Positions 1 through 11,456 of a stretch of 64,000 bases of DNA are shown here, piece by piece. The position numbers were made by a program, and so were the translations under genes. Every line of letters begins with the position of its first letter. Position 1 is the first letter of the stretch. Origin of the DNA: Episyrphus balteatus (Eukaryota > Arthropoda > Insecta > Diptera > Syrphidae); contig NC_079135.1 of assembly GCF_945859705.1 (NCBI RefSeq), positions 109,332,288 to 109,396,287 on the forward strand, read 5' to 3'. A model generated the notes under the pieces. That model had not been told where the DNA came from and ran no database searches. It was given only the letters and a program-made list of their open reading frames with translations.

Positions 1-240
1 AAGTCAATTTTATTCAAAATTTACAGACATCGTATTGAAGTGTAAAATGTAAAAAAAATTTTAAAAAAAAGTTTTTCAAAAAAAATTTTTTAACTTAATT
101 TTAACTTTCTATTTTTTAATTTTTTTTTTTTCACACTAAACAAAATCTTTTAATAGATATTTAAGATAAAGATACTTTGAAGTTTGAACTACAAGAGAAT
201 GAACGTTGCGACTAAGTCGTGCATTTTATTTATTTCACTT
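1..240 (-). repeat. Dispersed repeat copy cut by the window edge
   Basis: This stretch matches, in inverted orientation, the sequence around 20520-20695 and 21874-21900. Shared blocks include the poly-T/poly-A tracts, a stretch reading as ACATTTTACACTT and the block at 165-200 resembling CTTTGAACTACAAGAG. It is useful as an uninterrupted relative of the repeat that carries an insertion at 20696. No coding potential is visible. Confidence 0.6.
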
Positions 241-779
241 TTAGTACAAACGGCATACCTAATTGGCATTTAATTTCAGCATTCTTTTCACTTAAGGCTT
301 AAAGAAAGTTTTTGTGTCTACCCAAAAGCCTACATATTAAATGTTACATCCATCAATCACTTACCTACGTTTCTCCTTTGCATGTTTACTCCAGTCAATC
401 TACATGTTATCAACACTGCCAGGTCCTTAAACTCATTAACGACTCACTTCGATGTGTTTGTTGTTGATGGTCTATATTTCCTCCGTTAACCTTCTTCGAT
501 TTGTTAGCTATGTTAGTACTTCAAAGTCTGTTATTTTCAGCAGCAAAAGATTGACTTAGGATTCGCAAAATAATACACCTCCTGGAAAAATATCTGAAGA
601 AGTAGCAATTCCAAAGAATTGCTTCTATTCAAAAGTGCTGCATATGTTGAAACTAGAATATTGAAGAAGACTATTTGGAAATCAATGCCTTTCTGTTTAC
701 CGCACCAAAAGAAACTTTGAAGTCTTATATGTCATTACAAAAACAAACAACAAACATTCTGATGACCATAAAACATTCA

Positions 780-785
780 TTTATT
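780..785 (-). terminator. Candidate polyadenylation signal of the nibbler-like gene
   Basis: TTTATT on the plus strand gives AATAAA on the minus strand, about 245 bases after the stop codon at 1029. In AT-rich sequence such hexamers occur by chance, so this is only a candidate. Confidence 0.3.
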
Positions 786-903
786 TTTTTTTATATCTCT
801 TATACATATGTATGTTCAATTGTGTGTTTTTTTTCTCTTTTTTGTCTTTTGTACTACATTACAAAATTAAATAATGAGATTTATATATGAATAGTAAATA
901 TAA

Positions 904-920
904 TATATATATATATATAT
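904..920. repeat. (TA)n microsatellite
   Basis: A short run of alternating T and A lies downstream of the nibbler-like gene. It is ordinary simple sequence. Confidence 0.9.
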
Positions 921-1028
921 AAAAAAAACATGACCAAATTAAATAATCCACTATTTAAAAATACTTTTTATCACTTGCTCTACTCGTTTGTGACGTAGAT
1001 TACACCACAAAACCTCTACAAGCTCGCG

Positions 1029-4000
1029 CTATTCTTCGAGGATAAAGTTTAGAATTTTGGTGCTCATGCGGTATTCATCGGGCCAAGTGATTCGACCACA
1101 TTTCTACAAAAAAGAATACAAGATCAAAAGTTTATAAAGGGAATTGGAAAAATTGACATTCATCCTTACATCACATATAAAAAAGTCGGTTTGTGAGTAA
1201 ATAGCGTTGTTGCTTATTTTATCGGTTTTAACCAATGCTGAAGAAAATGTCCTTCCCGTTCGAAGTACTTCGTCCGTTATTGGTTCTATAAATAAAAAAT
1301 GATCACATAATATTCTTTGGACATCTAAAAAATACTCTTACTTGAGTTAAATACTAATTTAATAGCTTTTGCACTTGTTGCAGTCGAATTAGGCCTCGCG
1401 CCGTATGATGTTTTTGTCGACTCGGGACCGAATTTGAGAAAACGCATTTGATGTCCCGATGCCGATATGAATTCAATGCCATTGCACTTCGGACAACGTG
1501 TGACAATCTCGTTTCTATTTATTGAAATATTAAAGTACTGAATCACATTAATAACTTGATTATCGGCGGCATCTTCGGGTATTTCAATGCAAAGACTCTT
1601 CGGTAGAAGTTTGCTCAAATGTACAAAATGAGAATCGCGGGAGAGAATACAACGATTCTCCTGTTGGGCCCTACGCACGTAATTGTCTAAGCTCGAGCGT
1701 GAATTTATTTCCAAACAATCGATACCAAGGCGACGTAGATTATGAAGAAGTCCACCAAGTATTGAATCACAGATGAATTTTATTTTTGTTGAACTAAAAT
1801 GAGATTACATTGTAAATACGAATTGGCCCATATAAGGGAAAAACTTACCTAATACACTCCATGGAGGTATTGCGAGAGCTTTTTCGAGATATTCTAGAAG
1901 ATGAGCTACTTTCTAATTGTTTGTTAATCGATTTCTCGGGTTTTGTACTATTTGTCGATGTTATTTGATCGACAATTTGATCAATGTCATAACCTAAGCG
2001 GGTTAAAGATTCGGCTATTACTCTGTAGATTTGTACCAAGCAGTAGGCATCGAGGGCTGAAATAAAAATTTTTTTTCAATTTAGGAAAATTTATGGAAAC
2101 ACTTGAAATTTTTTCTTTTTGCAAAAATCTTTAAAAATTTGCTATTCTGAGTCTCATTCCATAAAGCAAAAAGAATCATTGTTTATATTTAGTTACCTGC
2201 ATAGATAATTTGATCCCGACGTAATGGTCTTTTGGCCCAGTTGGATAATTGATTTGATTTGTCCAATGTTTTTCCCAAACAAACTTGTGATAAAGCACTT
2301 AAGCTAGTTCCCGATTTAGCAGCTACAACAATGAATAACAAATTTATAAAATTTTCAAATCAATAAAAATATAAACTTACCTCTTTTATATGGAAAACTA
2401 AACGATTGCATATATTTCAATCGTTTCCACAAATCCTTCAAATCCAGATAACACGATCCACTGGACAAACACAAATTCATTTGTGGCAAGCTTTTTTGCA
2501 ACATCAATAAGTCTTGTTGGAGGGCAAATCCAATTTTCAAAATTTCCAAATTATTGAATATATTTCGGCCAAAAAGTCTCCACAAATCATCAGTTATATC
2601 TTCTGACATGACATCAATGAGATAAACTTTATCAAATGTTGCCAATTGAAGTAAACTAACAGTTTCCACTTGACAAGCTGAAGGCTTCCACTCAGAATCG
2701 AAACCAATTAAACTGTGTTTTTCTAGAGTCCGTATCATATCGGTGAAAGTTGACTTGCGATCGACAAGAATAATAGCTTCATCTCTCAATTCCAATTGAA
2801 GATAATCATCTTTGATTCCCGATGGAGAGGCATCATTGGAATTATTCGATGGAAGGTCATCGCACACTGAACCACATCCACCACCGCCACCCCAACCTCC
2901 GTCGACTGTGTCACTACTTGTATTATGGTCGCTATCATCGACATAAAGGGTTGGTGGCCACTGCTCGGTGGGGATTTGATATAATTTGACCCAATAGAGA
3001 GCCTCTTCTCGGTCACCATGCGACGAAATATTCGCCACAAGATCATATTTCAAAACCGTTGTGGTTGCTGCATCTTTCACAAGCTCACGAAATGAGTCAC
3101 GACTCATTTCGCCATCTTTGAAACGCTTATAGAGGTAGTACATGTATGAACGAGATTTCGAATAACTCAGATTCGGAGTAAGTTGATCATCGATTTGGTA
3201 TTTTTTGGCGAGGCGAGCTACAAGTTTCGACATTGGCCGGAAACTTATTATGGATTGATTCAGTTCAGTGTATCCATAACGTCTGGAATAAAATAATATC
3301 AAGTAAATAATATAAAATAATATTTCTAAGTGATTTGCAATGACAAAAGAACGATCGAACAGGATGTCAGCATTTAAAAAAAACTCACTCAATGATCGGA
3401 TAACAATGATCGATCACAGTCTTTCGTTTGTCCAATAGCGAGTCAAGAAACTGCACTATTGCCTCCTGCTGATCTTTGGTTTTATCCAGACATTCAACAG
3501 CAAGATTCGGTTTGTTCTGCAAAATTAACGGCAACACTATTTGATAAATATCAAAGGACTGAGTAGCCTCCAAGAAGATAGCCCAATATGCTGCCTGTAG
3601 GAGTAAAATAAAAGAAAAACCAAAAACATGACAAAGACATGGAATCAAGTTTAGAATTTATCTTCTCTACCAACACCTTACATCTTTGTAGCGCTTCTCG
3701 TCGATGAGCTCTTGGATTTTTGTCACAAGAATATCCTTGATTTTGGTTAATTGATAGGCGATTGTGATGCCTTTGTAAAGTGGCAAGACTCCCGATGTCT
3801 TGATAAAATTAAATGCAACCATTCGCATGTTGTCATTGCACGAATTGGCGATTTCGGGGTTGCTCTTGTGTAAAGCACAAATCGTTTCAAGAACTGAAAG
3901 TAAAAACGAGGTGTTTTGTGGATTAATTCGTACAAAAAATATTCATTTCAGGTTAGAGCCTCCCGTACACTATAGATCTATAGGTCTCTGTTTAAATTGT

Positions 4001-7000
4001 TAGAGCGGTTCTTATTTTGAAAAACTTGGAATTTGTATGCTTTCACAGGTAAATAGGATTGGAAATAAATACAGTAAATATTTACAAAACTTGAAGTCTC
4101 TAAATTACTTCTTACAAAGCAACTTAAGTTTCTTATGAGAATATTATGCAGTTTTAGTCTTCGAACAAACTTTTTGATCCAAATTTGATGTTTTTGGGAT
4201 AAGGTGCCTTTAGAGTTAAAGTGTTAGAAGCTTGAACTATGCGAATTTTAATTTTGTTCTTTCTGAAACCTTTTTTATATTTTTTAACCTTGTGTTTCTA
4301 AGTTATGATAGATGGCTTTTGCTTTTATTGCAATTTTCTGCTAATCGTGGTTAAGGATTTTCGAAATTTTAAGTTTTATGGACTGCAATTTTTTTACACA
4401 TATATTTGTTTATATTTTAAACATCCGTATAGGTTTGGGTTTTTTATTTAATTTTATCAAGATTCTCTATGAGCATTTAGAGTTTTCTAACTTTTGTTCA
4501 TCCAATTTTTTTCGGAGTTCAATGCCGTTTTCGATTGGCCAATACAGATATAAAATTTCAAAAGTGAGTGAAAGCGATTCAAACTGTTTTATTGGATTTA
4601 AAAATGAGTAAATCCTTGAGCGAAACCAATCAAAAACGACATTATGTAATAGAATTATACAGGGTGTCCGGTAGAAAATGGATAAGCCTGAAATGGCTAA
4701 TAGGTGCACTTTTGACTGTTCTGAAACCGAATAGAAAAAGTTTCTATCGCAACCAGTTTAGAAAATATTAGCTTTTTTTCGTTCAGTGTACTTTAAATTT
4801 CATCATCTTACGTTTTCTTTAACCACAACCACGAATGAATGAATTTTATAAATTTCTTATTTTTATAATTTTCTACAATAATTGGCTCACTACATAAGAA
4901 GTTAAAAGTTTTTATAACCGTTGCATCTTTTCTTTAAAAAAATTTTTAAATTTGTTTTTCGATGCAAAATGTAAAAAAAAAATATTTTATGAAAATTTTC
5001 AAACACCTGTGGTATAAAAAAAATCGATAGGAACGTAGGTGGCCAACTTTTTTAAAAATATGCGCGTTTAAAGGGTATTGCAGAACGGTAAAAGTTTTTA
5101 TTAAATTTAGAGTTACTAGGAAGTTATTGGTACCAAGGTGCAAAAAAAGCCTATTAATTTAATAAATTATTTTAACTGTAAAATCTTAAGTTTTTCAAAT
5201 TGCTGCCACAAATGCATGGATTCCATCATTTTTTTTAATCAGTCATATTTTACAATAATTCTTCTTACACATAACTATTAAAAAAGTGTTATAACCGTTG
5301 AACAATGGCTATAAAAAAATAAAATAAATAAACTGGTTGCGATAGAAACTTTTACTATTCGGTTTCAGAACCGAATTATTTCATCATTTCACATCAGCAG
5401 TGTTAATATGCTTCAAATAGAACAACTAGACCGAGAGCCCACAGCAAATTTTGGGAGTGGAGGTATAACCAAAATGGGAGTATGCAGTCTTATAGCCTTA
5501 TGCTTTCTAATAACGAATTAAAAAGTCTAGCAGCTTTAAATCGCGGCATTATATGGTTTTCGGGAGGTTAAATACCGCCAATTTTCCAATTGATGTTAGT
5601 CGGCTAAATTGACACAAATTCATATTCTCAATATAAGGACTGATGCTCTGTCATTTCCTCAAATGTAAACGTTTTATCTCAAAATAAATGAATCATTGTT
5701 GTCATACATAAACAAAAATAAAAACAATTTTATATCTGCACTATTAGGTCTGTTCTACACTTTGGGGCTAAATATTTTTAATAAGCTGAAGATGTACAAT
5801 AAATGACCTTCAGGTAGAGGGACCATATTTAAGACTAAAGCCTGGTACTTTGTTCCTGCGAAGCAGGTCGTAAATCGAAATAAATTTTCAAATTGTATTT
5901 TATCCAGTAAGCTGTGTTATTAAAACAATTTGACAAACTATCAACTTTATGTTCGGTGACTTAATTCCCGGTAAAAAATCACAATACAGGCTAAGTACTT
6001 ATATTCGAGAAAGTACTAGTCTATTTTTTGCGTGAGAGTTAAACAATTCATATTAATGTGACGATCAGTCTCAGTAATGGTGATATAAGCAGGTACATAT
6101 TAGCGTAACCACCTGAAACTAATTGGATCTGACGAATTTGTCTCCCTAATTACAAAAACACCCATGACAGACGTTTTATTCGCCCACATACCAGTCCAAA
6201 AACGTGTTCTTTTTCGCGCTTGTCAGTGTTCAGGCATGAGTAATTTTTGTTTTCAGGCAGTCAATTGAATCAAGAGGAGTATAATCTCAAGCCCGCGAAA
6301 AAGTATGTATATTTGGGCTAGTCTGTAAGGTTTTTTAACGCTAACAAAAAGTGTTTCATGGATGTTGTTGTAATCAGGAAAAGGAGGGCGTCAATGCAGG
6401 TGCGGGGAACTAAGTCCACGGGAACTAAGTCCACTGAGGTAGTTAGTGAGAACGAAACCCACTTTAGTAAAGTGGAGTAAGTTCCCATGCTAGGTGGGAA
6501 TCTAATTCCGGAAAAAACGTGTGGTGTTCGTTCCCTCTGAATGTTAACTTAATTCCCATTTCACCAAGAAGAAGTTAAATAAGAAGAAAAAGAGTCGCGT
6601 TTTAAATTTGAATTTTTACAGAATCTGGAAAATCAGCAGTTCATTTCGAAATCTAGTTTTCAAGAAACTGAAAAGAGCCCGACAAACAATTTTGGTTCTA
6701 TAAAGCTTTACAGATGATATTGTTGCTTCTGTAAAGCATTATTGTTAGTAGGGAGTGTAAAACCCACGGAACTAACCCAATTGGATGTTAGTTCCATTTA
6801 ATTTGGAATTAACATCCGCGGGACAAGGCACAGTTTAGTTAAAAAAGTGTTGTTATTGACGCCTTCCTGGCGACTTCACATACCTTTAGCGCAGCAACGA
6901 AGTTACGTGAGCGGGACAGAGAACCCTAACTGGTAGACCAGAATGTGTGTCTGTGGCTTGTGTCTTGTGTCGCTGTCAAAGACGCCGACATTGGCGACTT

Positions 7001-9870
7001 TAAATATCCTAAGTGGACCGCTCACGCAAGTTCGTTCCTCTGCTTAGGTAATGTTAGATCGCCAGGCAGACGCAAAATTTTGCCCAGGGGAGAATAAATT
7101 TTGAGGTGTGAAAGTAAAAATTCGCGCGAATTTTTATTTTCACACCTCAAAATTTATTCTCCCCTGGGCAAAATTTTTTTCCGCTTCGTGTTTGGGTTGT
7201 ACAAATTAAATAGATTCTCATGTGAGCAAAAGTTTTTCCCCTTCACCCTGTTATCAACTCAAAAAGAATACATATCAAAAATATTTTCGAAAAGACTTTC
7301 ACTTTCCATGATCTTATTTTGTCACGATGCTATTTCGACTAACCATTAACATGTGGGAAATGAGTGCCGAAATTGTTTTTTTGGGACTTATGTATGTATG
7401 TCTCAGTAGTGAGGGACATACCTAAGTATTGGATTCTAGTAAACTGGGACATAAATTCCGAAAAAAATCGGGACTTATGCCCCTGCGCGTTTTTTTTTTT
7501 ACTAAAAAGTACTATTACGAAAAATAACGCTAAATCGTTGTTGAAAATAAATTCTCTTTTAATTTTGTTGAGTGTGTACTAGGTTCCCATTAGAGAGTGG
7601 AATTCAATCCCACCTTGAATGGGAAAGAAAACCACTTCACTAAAGTGGATTTTGTTCCCACTCAATGAGAACGAAGTCCCTCAGTGGACTTAGTTCCCTG
7701 CACCGTCAATGCAGGTGCAGGGAAATAATTCCACGGGAATCTGCTCCACATGGGAATTTATTCCACTTCAAGTGGGAATCTAATACACTTTTTGAAGTGG
7801 AATAAATTCTCACCGTATAAGGGAATTTATTACACCTATTTTTTTGTGGAATTATTACCCACCAAAAATCTGAAAAATAGATAAATTTCTGAATATTTTG
7901 AGAGCCATATTTGAATTCATGTTAATCAATACTTTATGTATACGGAAATAGAAGGTTTAGTTTTACCAAAATATTTTATTTAAAAAAAAACGACGTTGTA
8001 TTCTTTTTCAAAACAAACGATTAAATAGTTTTTCCTTCAACTGAAATATTCACAAATGTTTATATAATTCCAATTCTTCAAAAAATACGTTTTCTCTCAA
8101 GTTGGTCTTATTAAAGTTTGACATTTGGACATAAATTTGCCGGGACATTTGAGTTTGTATGTGTTTAATAACATACCTACTGATATTTAATAGAAACACA
8201 AATGTACATTTATGTACATTTATGTATATTGTATATGTCATATAATCCGGCAAACGCGAATCGGAAAAAAATTTGCTCACATGAGAATCTACTCAAATTT
8301 CACAACCGAAACGCGAAGCGGAAAAAATTTTGACCACGGGAGAATCAATTTTGAGGTGTGAAAATAAAAATTCGCGCGAATTTTTATTTTCACACCTCAA
8401 AATTGATTCTCCCGTGGTCAAAATTTTTTCCGCTTCGCGTTTCGGTTGTGAAATTTGAGTAGATTCTCATGTGAGCAAATTTTTTACACTTCGCTTTCAA
8501 CCAATTATTACAAGAAGGATTGATATGTTTTTGATCATTAAGTTCTCATTATTTGTCCGCTTTGTTTGTAAGATATTTATTCAAATCACGCGAACTGAAA
8601 TCTATGAGACTTGAAAGAAATCTTCTTCCTCTTTTCAGTAAACTATTGTTTTGCTCTGAAATATATATTATTTTCCCAGATCGAATTGGAAAGAGCTCTA
8701 CTTTTCTAGGCATGAAAATGGTTTATAAATTTCTGACTATTTGAAACAATTTTCTAAGGTGAAAAATCAACTAAGCTTATAATTTTCATTCAAAATTACA
8801 TACGATATTTGTACCTTAAGATATTATCTTTTTCCGCAAAATCCAGCTTTTCTCCAGATTGCACATACAATACAAACATAAAGTAGAATCATTCTCCAAA
8901 GTGACAAGGAATAAATCATCAAATTTGAAGGTGAATTTATTTCCCAATAAAAAGTGTAATAAATTCTCACTCGAGGCGGGAATTTATTCCACTTCAAAAA
9001 GTGGAACAGATTCCCACATGAGGTGGAATAAATTCCCATGTGGAGCAGATTCCCGTGGAATTATTTCCCTGCACCGTCAATGCATACTGGTAGACAATCG
9101 TTTTCGCCATCACCATGACAGGAAGTGTCCTACGAAACGGTCAAACTAATTTACAAAATAAACAATAGTACAATCTTTAGCAACCCAACCTATAACATGC
9201 AAAGGGAATAAGATGTGTTTTTTAAAGCAACAAAGCAAAAATGACCTTAATTCAAGTTTTTTTTTTATATATTTAGAATTCTATCAGACAATTCTCGACC
9301 TAAAAACTTAACAACTAGGTCACGATAAGATAATAAAATATTTCATCTTAAACCAATTCTTACCGAATAATGCCAAATTCTTGTTCTTCAAATTATTGCA
9401 TCCTGGACAATTGGCAAATAGTTTAAGTGCCAACATCAATGGATTTTCATCATTTAAATAGACGGCTTTTAAGTTTTGACTCAAGCTTGGAGTGCTCTTA
9501 TCTACAATAAAAACAAACGAGAACAATCAAAAAAACTGTATTTTAGGTATACCATTTTTTTTTTTGTTAAACTCAACACTCACATGAATTCCACATGGTT
9601 TGATATGAAGAGAACCATGTTTCCAATGCCATTGGCAATTGGGCATCAAAATCTTCGCCATTTAGGCCAGCCGATTTTGTTATATTTGGAACAACGGTAA
9701 TTTTCAGATTTTGAGTGAAAATTTCCAATGACTCAAAATCCTATTAAAAGGAATATTTTTTTTTATCTTTATTTTTTGTAAGGAAAAGAAAAATGAAGGA
9801 ACCCTACCTCGTCTTCATTGCTGTCATCTTCGAAGCCAGCTGGAAGACCTCTTCCGTGGTACTGTATCAT
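1029..9870 (-). CDS. nbr: Nibbler/Mut-7/EXD3-family 3'-5' exonuclease
   Basis: Eleven exons on the minus strand join in frame to about 884 residues: 9870-9808, 9740-9584, 9501-9364, 3893-3682, 3594-3389, 3282-2381, 2322-2197, 2056-1849, 1793-1342, 1285-1170 and 1103-1029. All junctions are GT/AG with matching phases. The DEDDy exonuclease domain lies at roughly residues 425-620. Exo I is visible as IGFDSEW and Exo III as YAALDAYCL, giving the catalytic Asp, Glu and Tyr. The C-terminal third is a Mut7-C RNase-like domain, with a zinc-ribbon pattern CPKC followed later by CDVRKCG after splicing. In Drosophila, Nibbler trims the 3' ends of miRNAs and piRNAs; by homology I expect the same here. 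The start codon is the first ATG of the acidic-tailed first exon (MIQYHGRGLPAGFEDD). A glycine-rich, low-complexity insert precedes the exonuclease domain. The third intron is expanded to 5.5 kb by transposons. No disabling mutation is seen. Confidence 0.88.
4719..5370. mobile_element. Inverted-repeat element in the nbr intron
   Basis: Arms of about 42 bases at 4719-4760 and 5329-5370 are inverted copies; each carries CTATCGCAACCAGTT or its complement. The interior has two direct copies of a block ending in TTATAACCGTTG (near 4913 and 5290). No transposase is seen, so it is a non-autonomous (MITE-like) element. The target duplication is unclear. Confidence 0.65.
6399..7704. mobile_element. 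Foldback element 1, 9 bp target duplication
   Basis: The element begins GGTGCGGGG and ends CCCTGCACC. It is flanked by the direct repeat GTCAATGCA (6390-6398 and 7705-7713). Inside, variants of the word GGGAACTAAGTCCAC and its near-complement recur many times near both ends. A central palindrome at 7074-7177 (one mismatch seen) is centred on CGCGCG. There is no transposase. The 9 bp duplication and long complex termini resemble Mutator-like foldback elements, which is inference. It lies in the large intron of the nibbler-like gene. Confidence 0.72.
7705..7713. other. Target-site duplication shared by two tandem elements
   Basis: GTCAATGCA sits between foldback elements 1 and 2. It also flanks the pair on the outside at 6390-6398 and 9076-9084, so three copies delimit two elements. 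This fits either insertion of the second element into the duplication made by the first, or recombination between copies. Confidence 0.75.
7714..9075. mobile_element. Foldback element 2, 9 bp target duplication
   Basis: This is a relative of the element just upstream, with ends GGTGCAGGG and CCCTGCACC. Variants of GGGAATTTATTCCAC and GGGAATCTGCTCCAC recur at both ends in both orientations. The middle holds a perfect palindrome (8266-8485). The part of its right arm after the centre matches 7131-7245 of element 1, which shows the two are homologous. No protein is encoded. Confidence 0.75.
8266..8485. repeat. Perfect 220 bp palindrome without spacer
   Basis: The two 110-base arms read as exact reverse complements of each other, meeting in TTCGCGCGAA at 8371-8380. 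Such a sequence could extrude a cruciform, or form a long hairpin in the nbr pre-mRNA because it is intronic. It forms the core of foldback element 2. Confidence 0.85.
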
Positions 9871-10228
9871 TTTCTTTTCACCTTACTTTTTTTACGATTT
9901 ATAGAAAAGTAATTTTTATATTAATAAAAACTTTAAGTTTGTGTTGTATTGTTTTCTTTTTTTTTTACAATTTGTATAGTTTTGTGTATAAAATTTATGG
10001 TAAAAACTAGAAAAAATCAAAGGAAGAAATTTTTTTGCATGGAATGCATTTTTTCTCGATTTGATTTTGGATGCAGAAAAAGAGAAATTTATTTGTGAAA
10101 TGACGTTTGTTGTTAGAGATGTGCATTAAATAAATAATACATAAGTGCTGCCAAAATAAACCACTGAAAATAAAATCGATAACATTTTTATTTTGTACCT
10201 TTTTGACAATTTGCACACAGTAGAGACA

Positions 10229-10617
10229 CCCTTCAAGCAAGAAAACGGAGCTCAGTAAAGACACTTCGACCTCAAAACGCGAAAAACCAGGTTGCACTCA
10301 CACACTTGCAACTTTTTGTGTATGAACACAAAGTCGAAGGAGAATCGTGGTGAAAAAGTGAGAAAAGGAAAACGAACGTAGGAAAGACAAAGACAACAAG
10401 ACAAGGTATAATGAGTCATTTTGTAATTATTTGTCGTTTGTTGCAGTATCTCGTCGGTGGTCGGGTCGTGCGTTCTAAAACTATCTATATGCAATCGGCT
10501 TCGCGGTGATTATAATTTCCATACTAGTCTGAGCCGCCGTGGGATTCGTTTCGTAGTCGAGGTCGGACTCCTTTCGAAGCCGATTCGGACCGAGGTCGGA
10601 CTTGTTTGCTTGAAGGG
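10229..10617. mobile_element. Small inverted-repeat element
   Basis: CCCTTCAAGCAA at 10229-10240 is repeated in inverted orientation at 10606-10617. Internally, short words such as GAGGTCGGAC and its variants recur around 10555-10600, and a related TTCGACCTC lies near 10265. No protein or clear target duplication is visible. Confidence 0.45.
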
Positions 10618-10713
10618 CAGTTACACAACTATTACAAGCTGTAAAATTTTATTATCGAGTTAGTTTTATCTTCTAAAATCGATGGATTTGGCCCGTTGTA
10701 CAATCGTGGGTCA

Positions 10714-11074
10714 AGCCTGGTACGCAGATCGAGCTAAATTTTAGCCGAGACAAAATTTCCATACAAGTTATCGATAATTTGTATGGGATCCATTTTAGCT
10801 CAAGCCTGGTACGCTGCTCGCGCTAAATTTTAGCTCCCATACAAATTATCGAAAATTTTTAGCCGAGATAAAATGGATCCCATACAAGTTATCGATAACT
10901 TGTATAGGAATTTTATCTCAGCTAAAATTTAGCGCGAGCAGCGTACCAGGCTTCAGCTACTATTTTTCGATAATTTGTATGGGACATAAAATTTAGCGCG
11001 AGCTGGGTACCAGGCTACAAGTTATCGATAATTTGTATGGGAGCTAAAATTTAGCTACATCTGCGTACCAGGCT
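10714..11074. mobile_element. AGCCTGG-family palindromic MITE with a second copy inside it
   Basis: The outer element starts AGCCTGGTACG, ends CGTACCAGGCT and is flanked by TCA at 10711-10713 and 11075-11077. It contains further copies of the words ATACAAATTATCGA and GCTAAATTTTAGC. A complete 150 bp member of the same family (10803-10952) is inserted within it. The 3 bp duplication suits a PIF/Harbinger-type origin, which is inference. Confidence 0.65.
10803..10952. mobile_element. AGCCTGG-family 150 bp palindromic MITE, nested copy
   Basis: It runs from AGCCTGGTACGCTGC to the exact complement at the right end, with near-palindromic sequence throughout. TCA flanks it at 10800-10802 and 10953-10955. 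It is almost the same length and sequence as 13028-13177, so the family moved fairly recently. Confidence 0.75.
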
Positions 11075-11456
11075 TCATCGGTAATTAAATTTTTTGGGTA
11101 CTACCTAAAACAAAAATAAATCTATTTTGGCATCACTAAATTTGGCTGTACTCACAAGTGTTCCAACATACCACCAAGTTCCCATCTTGACAGCTATTAT
11201 TTTTTTCTCCTTAAAGTTGTCATTCTTGTTTGTTATTTGGAAATGAAATTTCTGCAGACGGAATAAAAAAAGGCATCTTCGCATCACACAAATTCATAAA
11301 ATTTTAATTTTTAATTTTATTTCCCTCAAAATCACAATAAATTCAAATTAAAAGAGGAGTGAAATTAATTTAATCATCCCACACAAAAGAAAATAATTAC
11401 ACCTTGTAGTTTCCATTTGCTGCTTGGTTTTCAAAAGAAGAAACAACAAAAAAAAA

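Larger units (their letters stand above)
9871..11456. promoter_or_regulatory. Shared divergent promoter interval of nbr and IWS1
   Basis: The start codons of the nibbler-like gene (minus strand) and IWS1 (plus strand) face away from each other across about 1.6 kb. Promoters and leaders of both must lie here or be reached through unseen leader exons. I do not see a convincing TATA box or initiator. Roughly half of the interval is occupied by two inverted-repeat insertions (10229-10617 and 10714-11074). Confidence 0.5.
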
